Origin: Sipunculus nudus
Lineage: Eukaryota; Annelida; Sipuncula; Golfingiida; Sipunculidae
Reading direction: 5' to 3'
Length of the DNA stretch: 64,000 nt
NCBI GenBank assembly: GCA_026874595.1
Contig: CM049308.1
Coordinates: 581,001 to 645,000 of the forward strand
Below, piece after piece: positions 12,542-26,139 of the stretch; position 1 is the stretch's first letter; each line of letters begins with the position of its first letter. Below the pieces are notes generated by a model. It searched no databases, was not told the origin of the DNA, and saw nothing but the letters and a program-made list of their open reading frames with translations. A program made the position numbers and the translations under genes.

Positions 12542-15500
12542 CTGGGATCGGCCGAGCTGGCTGAGGTCTGTTTTCGCCTGGTTATCTTAGTTATCTGCTG
12601 GGACCGACCGAGTGGGCTGAGGTCTGTTTTCGCCTGGCAATCTTTGTTATCTACTGGGTCCGACCGAATGGGCTGAGGTCTGTTTTAGCCTGGTAATCTT
12701 TGTTATCTGCTATCATCGACCGAGTGGGCTGAGGTCTGTTTTCGCCTGGTAATCTTTGTTATCTGCTGGCATCGACCGAGTCGGTTGAGGTCTGTTTTCG
12801 CCTGGTTATCTTAGTTATCTGCTGGGATCGACCGAGTGGGCTGAGGTCTGTTTTCGCCTGGCAATCTTTGTTATCTGCTGGGATCGACCGAGTTGGCTGA
12901 GGTCTGTTTTCGCCTGGTTATCTTAGTTATCTGGTGGGATCGAACGAGTTGGCTGAGGTGTGTTTTCGCCTGGTTATCTTTGTTATCTGCTGGGAACGAC
13001 CGAGTGGCCTGAGGTCTGTTTTTGCCTGGTTATCTTTGTTATCTGATGGGATCGGCCGAGCTGGCTGAGGTCTGTTTTCGCCTGGTTATCTTAGTTATCT
13101 GCTGGGACCGACCGAGTGGGCTGAGGTCTGTTTTCGCCTGGCAATCTTTGTTATCTACTGGGTCCGACCGAATGGGCTGAGGTCTGTTTTAGCCTGGTAA
13201 TCTTTGTTATCTGCTATCATCGACCGAGTGGGCTGAGGTCTGTTTTCGCCTGGTAATCTTTGTTATCTGCTGGCATCGACCGAGTCGGTTGAGGTCTGTT
13301 TTCGCCTGGTTATCTTAGTTATCTGCTGGGATCGACCGAGTGGGTTAAGGTTAGTTTTCGCCTGTTTTCTTAGTTATCTGCTGGGATCGACCGAGTTGGC
13401 TGAGGTCTGTTTTCGCCTGGTTATCTTAGTTATCTGGTGGGATCGAACGAGTTGGCTGAGGTGTGTTTTCGCCTGGTTATCTTTGTTATCTGCTGGGAAC
13501 GACCGAGTGGGTTGAGGTTAGTTTTCGCCTTGTTATCTTAGTTATCCGCTGGGATCGACCGAGTGGCCTGAGGTCTGTTTTTGCCTGGTTATCTTAGTTA
13601 TCTGCTGGGATCGACCGAGTTGGCTGACGTCTGTTTTCGCCTGGTTATCTTAGTTATCTGCTGGGACCGACCGAGTGGGCTGAGGTCTGTTTTCGTCTGG
13701 CAATCTTTGTTATCTGCTGGGATCGACCGAGTGGGTTGAGGTCTGTTTTCGCCTGGTGATCTTAGCTATCTGCTGGGATCGATCGAGTTGGCTGAGGTCT
13801 GTTTCCGCCTGGTTATCTTTGTTATCTGCTGGCATCGACCGAGTCGGTTGAGGTCTGTTTTCGCCTGGTTATCTTAGTTATCTGCTAAGACCGACCGAGT
13901 AGGCTGAGGTCTGTTTTCGCCTGGTTATTTTAGTTATCTGCTGGGATCGACCGAGTTGGCTGAGGTCTGTTTTTGCCTGGTTATCTTTGTTATCTACTGG
14001 GATCGACCGAGTGGGCTGAGGTCTGTTATCGCCTGGTAATCTTAGTTATCAGCTAAGATCGATCGAGTAGGCTGAGGTCTGTTATCGCCTGGTTATCTTT
14101 GTTATCTGCGGGGATCGACCGAGTGGGCTGAGGTGTGTTTTCGCCTGGTTATCTTAGTTATCTGATGGGATCGACCGAGTAGGCTAAGGTCTGTTTTCGC
14201 CTGGTTATCTTAGTTATCTGCTGGGATCGACCGAGTTGACTGAGGTCTGTTTTTTCCTGGTTATCTTTCTTATCTACTGGGATCGACCGAGTGGGCTGAG
14301 GTCTGTTTTCGCCTGGTAATCTTAGTTATCTGCTAAGATCGATCGAGTAGGCTGAGGTCTGTTTTCGCCTGGTTATCTTAGTTCTCTGCTGGGATCGACC
14401 GAGTTAGCTGAGGTCTGTTTTTGCCTGGTTATCTTTGCTATCTGCTGGGATCGACCGAGTGGGCTGAGGTCTGTTTTCGCCTGGTAATCTTAGTTATCTG
14501 CTAAGATCGATCGAGTAGGCTGAGGTCTGTTTTCGCCTGGTTATCTTTGTTATCTGCTGGGATCGATCGAGTGGGCTGAGGTCTGTTTTCGCCTAGTTTA
14601 CTTAATTATCTACTGGGAACTACCGAGTGGGCTGCGGTCTGTTTTCGCCTGGTTATCTTAGTTATCTGCTGGGACCGACCGAGTGGGTTAAGGTTAGTTT
14701 TCGCCTGTTATCTTAGTTACCTGCTGGGATCGACCGAGTGGGCGGAGGTCTGTTTACGCCTGGTTATCTTAGTTATCTGCTGGGAACGACCGAGTGGGTT
14801 GAGGTTAGTTTTCGCCTGGTTATCTTAGTTATCCGCTGGGATCGACCGAGTGGCCTGAGGTCTGTTTTTGCCTGGTTATCTTAGTTATCTGCTGGGATCG
14901 ACCGATTTGGCTGATGTCTGTTTTCGCCTGGTTATCTTAGTTATCTGCTGGGACCGACCGAGTGGGTTGAGGTCTATTTTCGCCTGGTGATCTTAGTTAT
15001 CTGCTGGGATCGATCGAGTTGGCTGAGGTCTGTTTTCGCCTGGTTATCTTTGTTATCTGCTGGGTCCGACCAAGTGGGTTGAGGTCTGTTTTCGCCTGGT
15101 TATCTTAGTTATTTGCTAAGATCGATCGAGTAGGCTGAGGTCTGTTTTCGCCTGGTTATCTTTGTTATCTGCTGGTATCGACCGAGTGGGCTGAGGTCTG
15201 TTTCCGCTTGGTTATCTTAGTTATCTGCTAAGATCGATCGAGTAGGCTAAGGTCTGTTTTCGCCTGGTTATCTTAGTTATCTGGTGGGATAGACCGAGTT
15301 GGCTGAGGTCTGTTTTCGCCTGGTTATCTTTGTTATCTGCTGGGAACGACCGATTGGGTTGAGGTTAGTTTCGCCTGGTTATCTTTGTTATCTGCTAAGA
15401 TCGATCGAGTAGGCTAAGGTCTGTTTTCGCCTGGTTATCTTAGTTATTTGCTCGGATCGACCAAGTGGCCTGAGGTCTGTTTTTCCCTGGTTATCTTAGT

Positions 15501-17858
15501 TATCTGCTGGGATCGACCGAGTTGGCTGAGGTCTGTTTTCGCCTGGTTATCTTAGTTATCTGCTGGGATCGACCGAGTGGGTTAAGGTTAGTTTTCGCCT
15601 GTTTTCTTAGTTATCTGCTGGGATCGACCGAGTTGGCTGAGGTCTGTTTTCGCCTGGTTATCTTAGTTATCTGGTGGGATCGACCGAGTTGGCTGAGGTG
15701 TGTTTTCGCCTGGTTATCTTTATTATCGGCTGGGAACGACCGAGTGGGTTGAGGTTAGTTTTCGCCTGATTATCTTAGTTATCCGCTGGGATCGACCGAG
15801 TGGCCTAAGGTCTGTTTTTGCCTGGTTATCTCAGTTATCTGCTGGGATCGGCCGAGCTGGCTGAGGTCTGTTTTCGCCTGGTTATCTTAGTTATCTGCTG
15901 GGACCGACCGAGTGGGCTGAGGTCTGTTTTCGCCTGGCAATCTTTGTTATCTACTGGGTCCGACCGAATGGGCTGAGGTCTGTTTTAGCCTTGTAATCTT
16001 TGTTATCTGCTATCATCGACCGAGTGGGCTGAGGTCTGTTTTCGCCTGGTAATCTTTGTTATCTGCTGGCATCGACCGAGTCGGTTGAGGTCTGTTTTCG
16101 CCTGGTTATCTTAGTTATCTGCTGGGATCGACCGAGTGGGTTAAGGTTAGTTTTCGCCTGTTTTCTTAGTTATCTGCTGGGATCGACCGAGTTGGCTGAG
16201 GTCTGTTTTCGCCTGGTTATCTTAGTTATCTGGTGGGATCGAACGAGTTGGCTGAGGTGTGTTTTCGCCTGGTTATCTTTGTTATCTGCTGGGAACGACC
16301 GAGTGGCCTGAGGTCTGTTTTTGCCTGGTTATCTTTGTTATCTGCTGGGATCGGCCGGGCTGGCTGAGGTCTGTTTTCGCCTGGTTATCTTAGTTATCTG
16401 CTGGGACCGACCGAGTGGGCTGAGGTCTGTTTTCGCCTGGCAATCTTTGTTATCTACTGGGTCCGACCGAATGGGCTGAGGTCTGTTTTAGCCTGGTAAT
16501 CTTTGTTATCTGCTATCATCGACCGAGTGGGCTGAGGTCTGTTTTCGCCTGGTAATCTTTGTTATCTGCTGGCATCGACCGAGTCGGTTGAGGTCTGTTT
16601 TCGCCTGGTTATCTTAGTTATCTGCTGGGATCGACCGAGTGGGTTAAGGTTAGTTTTCGCCTGTTTTCTTAGTTATCTGCTGGGATCGACCGAGTTGGCT
16701 GAGGTCTGTTTTCGCCTGGTTATCTTAGTTATCTGGTGGGATCGAACGAGTTGGCTGAGGTGTGTTTTCGCCTGGTTATCTTTGTTATCTGCTGGGAACG
16801 ACCGAGTGGGTTGAGGTTAGTTTTCGCCTTGTTATCTTAGTTATCCGCTGGGATCGACCGAGTGGCCTGAGGTCTGTTTTTGCCTGGTTATCTTAGTTAT
16901 CTGCTGGGATCGACCGAGTTGGCTGACGTCTGTTTTCGCCTGGTTATCTTAGTTATCTGCTGGGACCGACCGAGTGGGCTGAGGTCTGTTTTCGTCTGGC
17001 AATCTTTGTTATCTGCTGGGATCGACCGAGTGGGTTGAGGTCTGTTTTCGCCTGGTGATCTTAGCTATCTGCTGGGATCGATCGAGTTGGCTGAGGTCTG
17101 TTTCCGCCTGGTTATCTTTGTTATCTGCTGGCATCGACCGAGTCGGTTGAGGTCTGTTTTCGCCTGGTTATCTTAGTTTTCTGCTAAGACCGACCGAGTA
17201 GGCTGAGGTCTGTTTTCGCCTGGTTATTTTAGTTATCTGCTGGGATCGACCGAGTTGGCTGAGGTCTGTTTTTGCCTGGTTATCTTTGTTATCTACTGGG
17301 ATCGACCGAGTGGGCTGAGGTCTGTTATCGCCTGGTAATCTTAGTTATCAGCTAAGATCGATCGAGTAGGCTGAGGTCTGTTATCGCCTGGTTATCTTTG
17401 TTATCTGCGGGGATCGACCGAGTGGGCTGAGGTGTGTTTTCGCCTGGTTATCTTAGTTATCTGATGGGATCGACCGAGTAGGCTAAGGTCTGTTTTCGCC
17501 TGGTTATCTTAGTTATCTGCTGGGATCGACCGAGTTAACTGAGGTCTGTTTTTTCCTGGTTATCTTTCTTATCTACTGGGATCGACCGAGTGGGCTGAGG
17601 TCTGTTTTCGCCTGGTAATCTTAGTTATCTGCTAAGATCGATCGAGTAGGCTGAGGTCTGTTTTCGCCTGGTTATCTTAGTTCTCTGCTGGGATCGACCG
17701 AGTTAGCTGAGGTCTGTTTTTGCCTGGTTATCTTTGCTATCTGCTGGGATCGACCGAGTGGGCTGAGGTCTGTTTTCGCCTGGTAATCTTAGTTATCTGC
17801 TAAGATCGATCGAGTAGGCTGAGGTCTGTTTTCGCCTGGTTATCTTTGTTATCTGCTC
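11261..17858. repeat. ~3.30-kb higher-order repeat, two copies
   Basis: From about 11261 the succession of variant monomers repeats at an offset of 3,299 bp (59 monomers minus 5 bp). Examples are the CTAGTTTACTTAATT variant at 11290/14589 and the GAGTTAGCTGAGG variant at 14401/17700. A 231-bp open stretch is identical in three places, 8755, 12223 and 15522, so part of this block is present three times in all. Confidence 0.85.
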
Positions 17859-20800
17859 TGATCGACCGAGTAGGCTGAGGTCTGTTTTCGCCTGGTTATC
17901 TTAGTTATCTGCTGGGACCGACCGAGTTGGCTGACGTCTGTTTTCGCCTGGTTATCTTTGTTATCTGCTGGGACCGACCGAGTGGGCTGACATCTGTTTT
18001 TGCCTAGTTATCTCTGTTATCTGCTAAGATCGATCGAGTAGGCTAAGGTCTAATTTCGCCTGGATATCTGAGTTATCTGCTGGGATCGACCGAGTAGGCT
18101 GAGGTCTGATTTCGCCTGGATATCTTAGTTATCTGCTGGGCTCGACCAAGTTGACTGACGTCTGTTTTCGCCTGGTTATCTTAGTTATCTGCTGGGATCG
18201 ACCGAGTAGGCTGAGGTCTGTTTTCGCACGGATATCTTAGTTTTCTGCTGAGATCGACCGAGTTGACTGAGGTCTGTTTTCGCCTGGTTATCTTAGTTTT
18301 CTGCTGGTATCGACCGAGTTGACTGAGGTCTGTTTTCGCCTGGTTATCTTAGTTATCTGCTCGGATCGACCGAGTAGGCTAAGATCTGTTTTCGCCTGGT
18401 TATCTTAGTTATCTGCTGGGATCGACCGAGTTGACTGAGGTCTGTTTTTTCCTGGTTATCTTAGTTCTCTGCTGGGATCGACCGAGTTGGCTGAGGTCTG
18501 TTTTTGCCTGGTTATCTTTGTTATCTGCTGGGATCGACCGAGTAGGCTGAGGTCTGTTTTCGCCTGGTTATCTTAGTTATCTGTTGGGATCGACCGAGTT
18601 GGCTGAGGACTGTTTTCGCCTGGTTATCTTAGTTATCTGCTGGGACCGACCGAGTGGGCTGAGGTCTGTTTTTGCCTGGTTATCTTTGTTATCTGCTAAG
18701 ATCGATCGAGTAGGCTAAGGTCTGATTTCGCCTGGATATCTGAGTTATCTGCTGGGATCGACCGAGTAGGCTGAGGTCTGATTTCGCCTGGATATCTTAG
18801 TTATCTGCTGGGATCGACCAAGTTGACTGACGTCTGTTTTCGCCTGGTTATCTTAGTTATCTGCTGGGACCGACCGAGTGGGCTGAGGTCTGTTTTTGTC
18901 TGGTTATTTTTGTTATCTGCTAAGATCGATCAAGTAGGCTAAGGTCTGATTTCGCCTGGATATCCGAGTTATCTGCTGGGATCGACCGAGTAGGCTGAGG
19001 TCTGATTTCGCCTGGATATCTTAGTTATCTGCTGGGATCGACCAAGTTGACTGACGTCTGTTTTTGCCTGGTTATCTTAGTTCTCTGCTGAGATCGACCG
19101 TGTGGGCTGAGGTCTGTTTTTGCCTGGTAATCTTAGTTATTTGCTAAGATCGATCGCGTAGGCTGAGGTCTGTTTTCGCCTGGTAATCTTTGTTATCTGC
19201 TGGTATTGACCGAGTGGGCTGAGGTCTGTTTCCGCCTGGTTATCTTAGTTATCTGCTAAGATCGATCGAGTAGGCTAAGGTCTGTTTTCGCCTGGTAATC
19301 TTTGTTATCTGCTGGGATCGATCGAGTGGGCTGAGGTCTGTTTTCGCCTAGTTTACTTAATTATCTGCTGGGAACTAAAGAGTGAGCTGCGGTCTGTTTT
19401 CGCCTGGTTATCTTAGTTATCTGCTGGGACCGACCGAGTGGGTTAAGGTTAGTTTTCGCCTGTTTTCTTAGTTATCTGCTGGGATCGACCGAGTGGGCTG
19501 AGGTCTGTTTACGCCTGGTTATCTTAATTATCTGGTGGGATCGACCGAGTTGGCTGAGGTCTGTTTTCGCCTGGTTATCTTTGTTATCTGCTGGGAACGA
19601 CCGAGTGGGTTGAGGTTAGTTTTCGCCTGGTTATCTTAGTTATCCGCTGGGATCGACTGAGTGGCCTGAGGTCTGTTTTTGCCTGGTTATCTTAGTTATC
19701 TGCTGGGATCGACCGATTTGGCTGAGGTCTGTTTTCGCCTGGTGATCTTAGTTATTTGCTAAGATCGATCGAGTAGGCTGAGGTCTGTTTTCGCCTGGTA
19801 ATCTTAGTTATTTGCTAAGATCGATCGCGTAGGCTGAGGTCTGTTTTCGCCTGGTTATCTTTGTTATCTGCTGGTATTGACCGAGTGGGCTGAGGTCTGT
19901 TTCCGCCTGGTTATCTTAGTTATCTGCTAAGATCGATCGAGTAGGCTAAGGTGTGTTTTCGCCTGGTTATCTTTGTTATCTGCTGGGATCGATCGAGTGG
20001 GTTAAGGTTAGTTTTCGCCTGTTTTCTTAGTTATCTGCTGGGAACTACCGAGTGGGCTGCGGTCTGTTTTCGCCTGGTTATCTTAGTTATCTGGTGGGAT
20101 CGACCGAGTTGGCTGAGGTGTGTTTTCGCCTGGTTATTTTTGTTATCTGCTGGGAACGACCGAGTGGGTTGAGGTTAGTTTTCGCCTTGTTATATTAGTT
20201 ATCCGCTGGGAACGACCGAGTGGGTTGAGGTTAGTTTTCGCCTGGTTATCTTAGTTATCTGCTGGGATCGACCGAGTTGGCTGAGGTCTGTTTTCGCCTG
20301 GTTATCTTTGTTATCTGCTGGGAACGACCAAGTGGGTTGAGGTTAGTTTTCGCCTGGTTATCTTAGTTATCCGCTGGGATCGACCGAGTGGCCTGAGGTC
20401 TGTTTTTGCCTGGTTATCTTAGTTATCTGCTGGGATCGGCCGAGTTGGCTGAGGTCTGTTTTCGCCTGGTTATCTTAGTTATCTGCTGGGACCGACCGAG
20501 TGGGCTGAGGTCATGTTTTCGCCAGGCAATCTTTGTTATCTGCTGGGATCGACCGATTGGGTTGAGGTCTGTTTTCGCCTGGTGATCTTAGTTATCTGCT
20601 TGGATCGATCGAGTTGGCTGAGGTCTGTTTTCGCCTGGTTATCTTTGTTATCTGCTGGATCCGACCGAATGGGCTGAGGTCTGTTTTCGCCTGGTATTCT
20701 TTGTTATCTGCTATCATCGACCGAGTGGGCTGAGGTCTGTTTTAGCCTGGTAATCTTTGTTATCTGCTGGCATCGACCGAGTCGGTTGAGGTCTGTTTTC

Positions 20801-23800
20801 GCCTGGTTATCTTAGTTATCTGCTGGGATCGACCGAGTGGGTTAAGGTTAGTTTTCGCCTGTTTTCTTAGTTATCTGCTGGGATCGACCGAGTTGGCTGA
20901 GGTCTGTTTTCGCCTGGTTATCTTACTTATCTGGTGGGATCGACCGAGTTGGCTGAGGTGTGTTTTCGCCTGGTTATCTTTGTTATCTGCTGGGAACGAC
21001 CGAGTTGGCTGAGGTCTGTTTTTGCCTGGTTATCTTTGTTATCTACTGGGATCGACCGAGTGGCCTGAGGTCTGTTTTTGCCTGGTTATCTTAGTTATCT
21101 GCTGGGATCGACCGAGTTGGCTGACGTCTGTTTTCGCCTGGTTATCTTAGTTATCTGCTGGGACCGACCGAGTGGGCTGAGGTCTGTTTTCGTCTGGCAA
21201 TCTTTGTTATCTGCTGGGATCGACCGAGTGGGTTGAGGTCTGTTTTCGCCTGGTGATCTTAGCTATCTGCTGGATTCGATCGAGTGGGCTGAGGTCTGTT
21301 TTCGCCTGGTTATCTTAGTTATCTGCTGGGACCGACGGAGTGGGCTGAGGTCTGTTTTCGCCTGGTTATCTTAGTTATCTGCTGGGATCGACCGAGTTGA
21401 CTGAGGTCTGTTTTCGCCTGGTTATTTTAGTTATCTGCTGGGATCGACCGAGTGGCTGAGGTCTGTTTTTGCCTGGTTATCTTTGTTATCTACTGGGATC
21501 GACCGAGTGGGCTGAGGTCTGTTTTCGCCTGGTAATCATAGTTATCAGCTAAGATCGATCGAGTAGGCTGAGGTCTGTTATTGCCTGGTTATCTTTGTTA
21601 TCTGCGGGGATCGACCGAGTGGGCTGAGGTCTGTTTTCGCCTGATTATCTTTGTTATCTGCTGGGATCGACCGAGTTGGCTGAGGTCTGTTTTCGCCTGG
21701 TTATCTTAGTTATCTGCTGGGACCGACCGAGTGAGCTGAGGTCTGTTTTTGCCTGGTTATATTTGTTATATTTGTTATCTGCTAAGATCGATCGAGTAGG
21801 CTAAGGTCTGATTTCGCCTGGATATCTTTGTTATCTGCTGGGATCGACCGAGTAGGCTGAGGTCTGATTTCGCCTGGATATCTAAGTTATCTGCTGGGAT
21901 CGACCGAGTAGGCTGAGGTCTGATTTCGCCTGGATATCTCAGTTATCTGCTGGGATCGACCGAGTGGGTTAAGGTTAGTTTTCGCCTGTTATCTTAGTTA
22001 TCTGCTGGGACCGACCGAGTGGGCTGAGGTCTGTTTTCGCCTGGTTATCTTAGTTATCTGCTGGGATCGACCGAGTTGACTGAGTTCTGTTTTCGCCTGG
22101 TCATTTTAGTTATCTGCTGGGATCGACCGAGTTGGCTGAGGTCTGTTTTTGCCTGGTTATCTTTGTTATCTAATGGGATCGACCGAGTGGGCTGAGGTCT
22201 GTTTTCGCCTGGTAATCTTAGTTATCAGCTAAGATCGATCGAGTAGGCTGAGGTCTGTTATCGCCTCGTTATCTTTGTTATCTGCGGGGATCGACCGAGT
22301 TGGCTGAGGTCTGTTTTCGCGTGGTTATCTTTGTTATCTGCGGGGATCGACCGAGTTGGCTGAGGTCTGTTTTCGCCTGGTTATCTTAGTTATCTGCTGG
22401 GACCGACCGAGTGGGCTGAGGTCTGTTTTTGCCTGGTTATATTTGTTATCTGCTAAGATCGATCGAGTAGGCTAAGGTCTGATTTCGCCTGGATATCTTA
22501 GTTATCTGCTGGGATCGACCGAGTAGGCTGAGGTCTGATTTCGCCTGGATATCTTAGTTATTTGTTGGGATCGACCGAGTAGGCTGAGGTCTGATTTCGC
22601 CTGGATATCTCAGTTATCTGCTGGGATCGACCGAATGGGCTGAGGTCTGTTTTCGCCTGGTTATCTTCGTTATCTGCTGGGATCGACCGAGTTGACTGAG
22701 GTCTGTTTTTGCCTGGTTATCTTAGTTATCTGCTGGGATCGACCGAGTTGACTGAGGTCTGTTTTTGCCTGGTTATCTTTGTTATCTACTGGTATCGACC
22801 GTGTGGGCTGAGGTCTGTTTTCGCCTGGAAATCTTAGTTATCTGCTAAGATCGATCGAGTAGGCTGAGGTCTGTTTTCGCCTGGTTATCTTTGTTATCTG
22901 CAGAGATCGACCGAGTAGGCTGAGGTCTGTTTCGCCTGGTTATCTTAGCTATCTGCTGGGATCGACCGAGTCGGCTGAGGTCTGTTTCCGGCTGGTTATT
23001 TTAGTTATCTGCTGGGATCGACCGAGTTGACTGAGGTCTGTTTTTGCCTTGTTATCTTTGTTATCTACTGGGAACGACCGAGTGGGCTGAGGTCTGTTTT
23101 CTCCTGGTTATCTTTGTTATCTGCTGGGATCGACCGAGTGGGCTAAGGTCTGTTTCGTCTGGTTATCTTAGTTATCTGCTGGGATCGACCGAGTGGACTG
23201 AGGTCTGTTTTTGCCTGGTTATCTTTGTTATCTACTGGGATCGACCGTGTGGGCTGAGGTCTGTTTTTGCCTGGTAATCTTAGTTATCTGCTAAGATCGA
23301 TCGAGTAGGCTGAGGTCTGTTTTCGCCTGGTTATCTTTGTTATCTGCAGGGATCGACCGAGTGGGCTGAGGTCTGTTTCCGCCTGGTTATTTTAGTTATC
23401 TGCTAAGATCGATCGAGTAGGCTGAGGTCTGTTTCGCCTGGTTATCTTAGTTATCTGCTGGGATCGACCGAGTTGACTGAGGTCTGTTTTTGCCTTGTTA
23501 TCTTTGTTATCTACTGGAATCGACCGAGTGGGCTGAGGTCTGTTTCCGCCTGGTTATTTTAGTTATCTGCTACGATCGATCGAGTAGGCTGAGGTCTGTT
23601 TTCGCCTTGTTATCTTTGTTATCTACTGGAATCGACCGAGTGGGCTGAGGTCTGTTTCCGCCTGGTTATTTTAGTTATCTGCTAAGATCGACCGAGTTGG
23701 CTGAGGTCTGTTTTCGCCTGGTTATCTTAGTTATCTGCTGGGACCGACGGAGTGGGCTGAGGTCTGTTTTCGCCTGGTTATCTTCGTTATCTGCTGGGAT

Positions 23801-25377
23801 CGACCGAGTTGACTGAGGTCTGTTTTTGCCTGGTTATCTTAGTTATCTGCTGGGATCGACCGAGTTGACTGAGGTCTGTTTTTGCCTGGTTATCTTTGTT
23901 ATCTACTGGTATCGACCGTGTGGGCTGAGGTCTGTTTTCGCCTGGAAATCTTAGTTATCTGCTAAGATCGATCGAGTAGGCTGAGGTCTGTTTTCGCCTG
24001 GTTATCTTTGTTATCTGCAGAGATCGACCGAGTAGGCTGAGGTCTGTTTCGCCTGGTTATCTTAGCTATCTGCTGGGATCGACCGAGTCGGCTGAGGTCT
24101 GTTTCCGGCTGGTTATTTTAGTTATCTGCTGGGATCGACCGAGTTGACTGAGGTCTGTTTTTGCCTTGTTATCTTTGTTATCTACTGGAATCGACCGAGT
24201 TGGCTGAGGTCTGTTTCCGCCTGGTTATTTTAGTTATCTGCTAAGATCGATCGAGTAGGCTGAGGTCTGTTTTTGCCTGGTTATTTTTGTTATCTGCTGG
24301 GATCGACCGAGTGGGCTGAGGTCTGTTTCCGCCTGGTTATTTTAGTTATCTGCTAAGATCGATCGAGTAGGCTGAGGTCTGTTTTCGCCTGGTTATCTTT
24401 GTTATCTGCTGGGATCGACCGAGTGGGCTGAGGTCTGTTTCCGCCTGGTTATTTTAGTTATCTGCTAAGATCGTTCGAGTAGGCTGAGGTCTGTTTTCGC
24501 CTAGTTATCTTTGTTATCTGCTGGGATCGACCGAGTGGGCTGAGGTCTGTTTCGCCTGGTTATCTTAGTTATCTGCTAGGATCGACCGAGTTGACTGAGG
24601 TCTGTTTTTGCCTGGTTATCTTTGTTATCTACTGGCATCGATCGTGTAGGCTTAGGTCTGTTTTCGCCTAGTTATCTTTGTTATCTGCTGGGATCGACCG
24701 AGTGGGCTGAGGTCTGTTTCCGCCTGGTTATTTTAGTTATCTGCTAAGATCGATCGAGTAGGCTGAGGTCTGTTTTCACCTGGTTATCTTAGTTATCTGC
24801 TGGGATCGACCGATTCGGCTGAGGTCTGTTTTCGCCTGGTTATCTTAGTTAACTGCTCGGATCGACCGAGGTGGGTTGAGGTCTGTTTCGCTTGTCACCT
24901 TAGTTATCTGCTGGGATCCATCGGGTTGGCGGAGGTCTGTTTTCGCCTGGTTATTTTAGTTATCTGCAGGGATCCACTGAGTTGGCTGAGGTCTGTTTTC
25001 GCCTAGTAACTTAATTTTCGTGCACAGTATAGTTGTATCGACAAGAAACGCTTATTCTTTATACAGACCTAAATCAGACATATTCTGTAGGTCTTTTACA
25101 CCAGTGTCTCGGATATCTCACCTTACACTTTATACCTCACGTAACAGCATCGTTATGTACATTTTGGAGTTTTTGTTACACCTATTAATACGATGGTTTT
25201 TACGTTTACTTACCTTGGCTCTGTATCGGCACATACTCGGACAAAATCAATAGAAATAGCGTGGCTTTCACATGGCGATGGCGTAATTGTTTTTTGTACC
25301 GGTTATTTAGGTCAGCCACACACAAAATATAATTGTTCCACGGACTCTGAGAACAAAAATTTGATGTGAGCGGACGA

Positions 25378-25500
25378 TGTTTTAGCTCAGCTGACTATAA
25401 GTCATCTGGGCTATAGTTATGATTCATTGTCGTCCGTCCGTCCGTTTGTCCGTTGGACTGGCACGTTTTGAATCCGTTAGACCTGCGAATCCCAAATTCG
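25378..25500 (+). repeat. 5' end fragment of an interspersed repeat
   Basis: Begins TTTTAGCTCAGCTGACT and runs into GTCCGTCCGTCCGTTTGTCC. The same opening and the same run of GTCCG words occur at 36441-36550, where a much longer member of the family is present. Here only about 120 bases match, so this is a truncated copy. The class of the element is not known to me. Confidence 0.6.
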
Positions 25501-26121
25501 GCATACCGAATCTCCTACCAAACCGAAAACCTTATCACTGCGACTTAATTCCTTCGAGAAATTAAGAAAAACCTGATTTTTCCATAGAAAACCTATTAAC
25601 ACACTTCAGGATTGCCTCATAGAAAAGCACATATGTTTTTCTTCATATTCACCATAATATTCACATATATGGTTCCAATGTACGTGCTAGAAATTATGTC
25701 AGTACAACGTAATTTATAAAAGTTATGGGCCCAAACATAATGCACTTTGTAGAAAATTAGGAAAAATATTTATTCACCATGATAATTGTTGAAGCTAGAG
25801 ACTTTTTCAGGGATATAACTTTATTCAATCAAGATTAAATTGATCACCCAAAATAAGATCTGAATGTTGTAACGTTTTTTCCTGTAAGTACTGTTCCCTT
25901 ATTTTTCACAGCATGTACACGTAAAAATTTAATTTGTTAAATAAGAAATTTGAAAATAAAAGGTAAGAAATAAGGCTAGTTATTGAAACTTTTCGAGGCT
26001 CATATTGGTCACTGGTCTCTAGTCACTGGAGGTGATATAGTACAGCTTTGCCTGCTTACTGATTTGTAATGCATCACTTGGAGAGCACCCCTGCTGTAAC
26101 ATGTGTACAGTACCCCTACTA

Positions 26122-26139
26122 CCCCCCCCCCCCCCCCCC
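26122..26139. repeat. Poly-C run
   Basis: Eighteen consecutive C residues in the intron just upstream of the first visible exon. Homopolymers of this type recur in the window (poly-G near 26895-26910, 29970-29983 and 35849-35862), often at the ends of small elements. Confidence 0.9.

Larger units (their letters stand above)
1..25015. repeat. 56-bp satellite array, ~445 monomers
   Basis: A head-to-tail satellite fills this stretch without interruption and continues off the left edge. A clean monomer is 8733-8788, starting TTATCTGCTGGGATCGACCG; the next starts at 8789, giving a 56-bp period. Copies differ mostly by single substitutions and rare 1-4 bp indels. Two recurring classes are seen: one with GGGATCGACCGAGT and one with AAGATCGATCGAGTAGG, the latter containing the palindrome TCGATCGA. 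The array ends abruptly near 25015 in unrelated sequence. No gene or transposon interrupts it. Short open frames of 60-77 codons inside it are chance by-products, and identical ones recur because larger blocks are duplicated. Confidence 0.98.

Noticed and set aside
1-25015. CRISPR-like regular repetition
   Set aside because: Units are contiguous tandem monomers with no unique spacers, and the genome is eukaryotic; the same applies to the 50-, 48- and 54-bp arrays.
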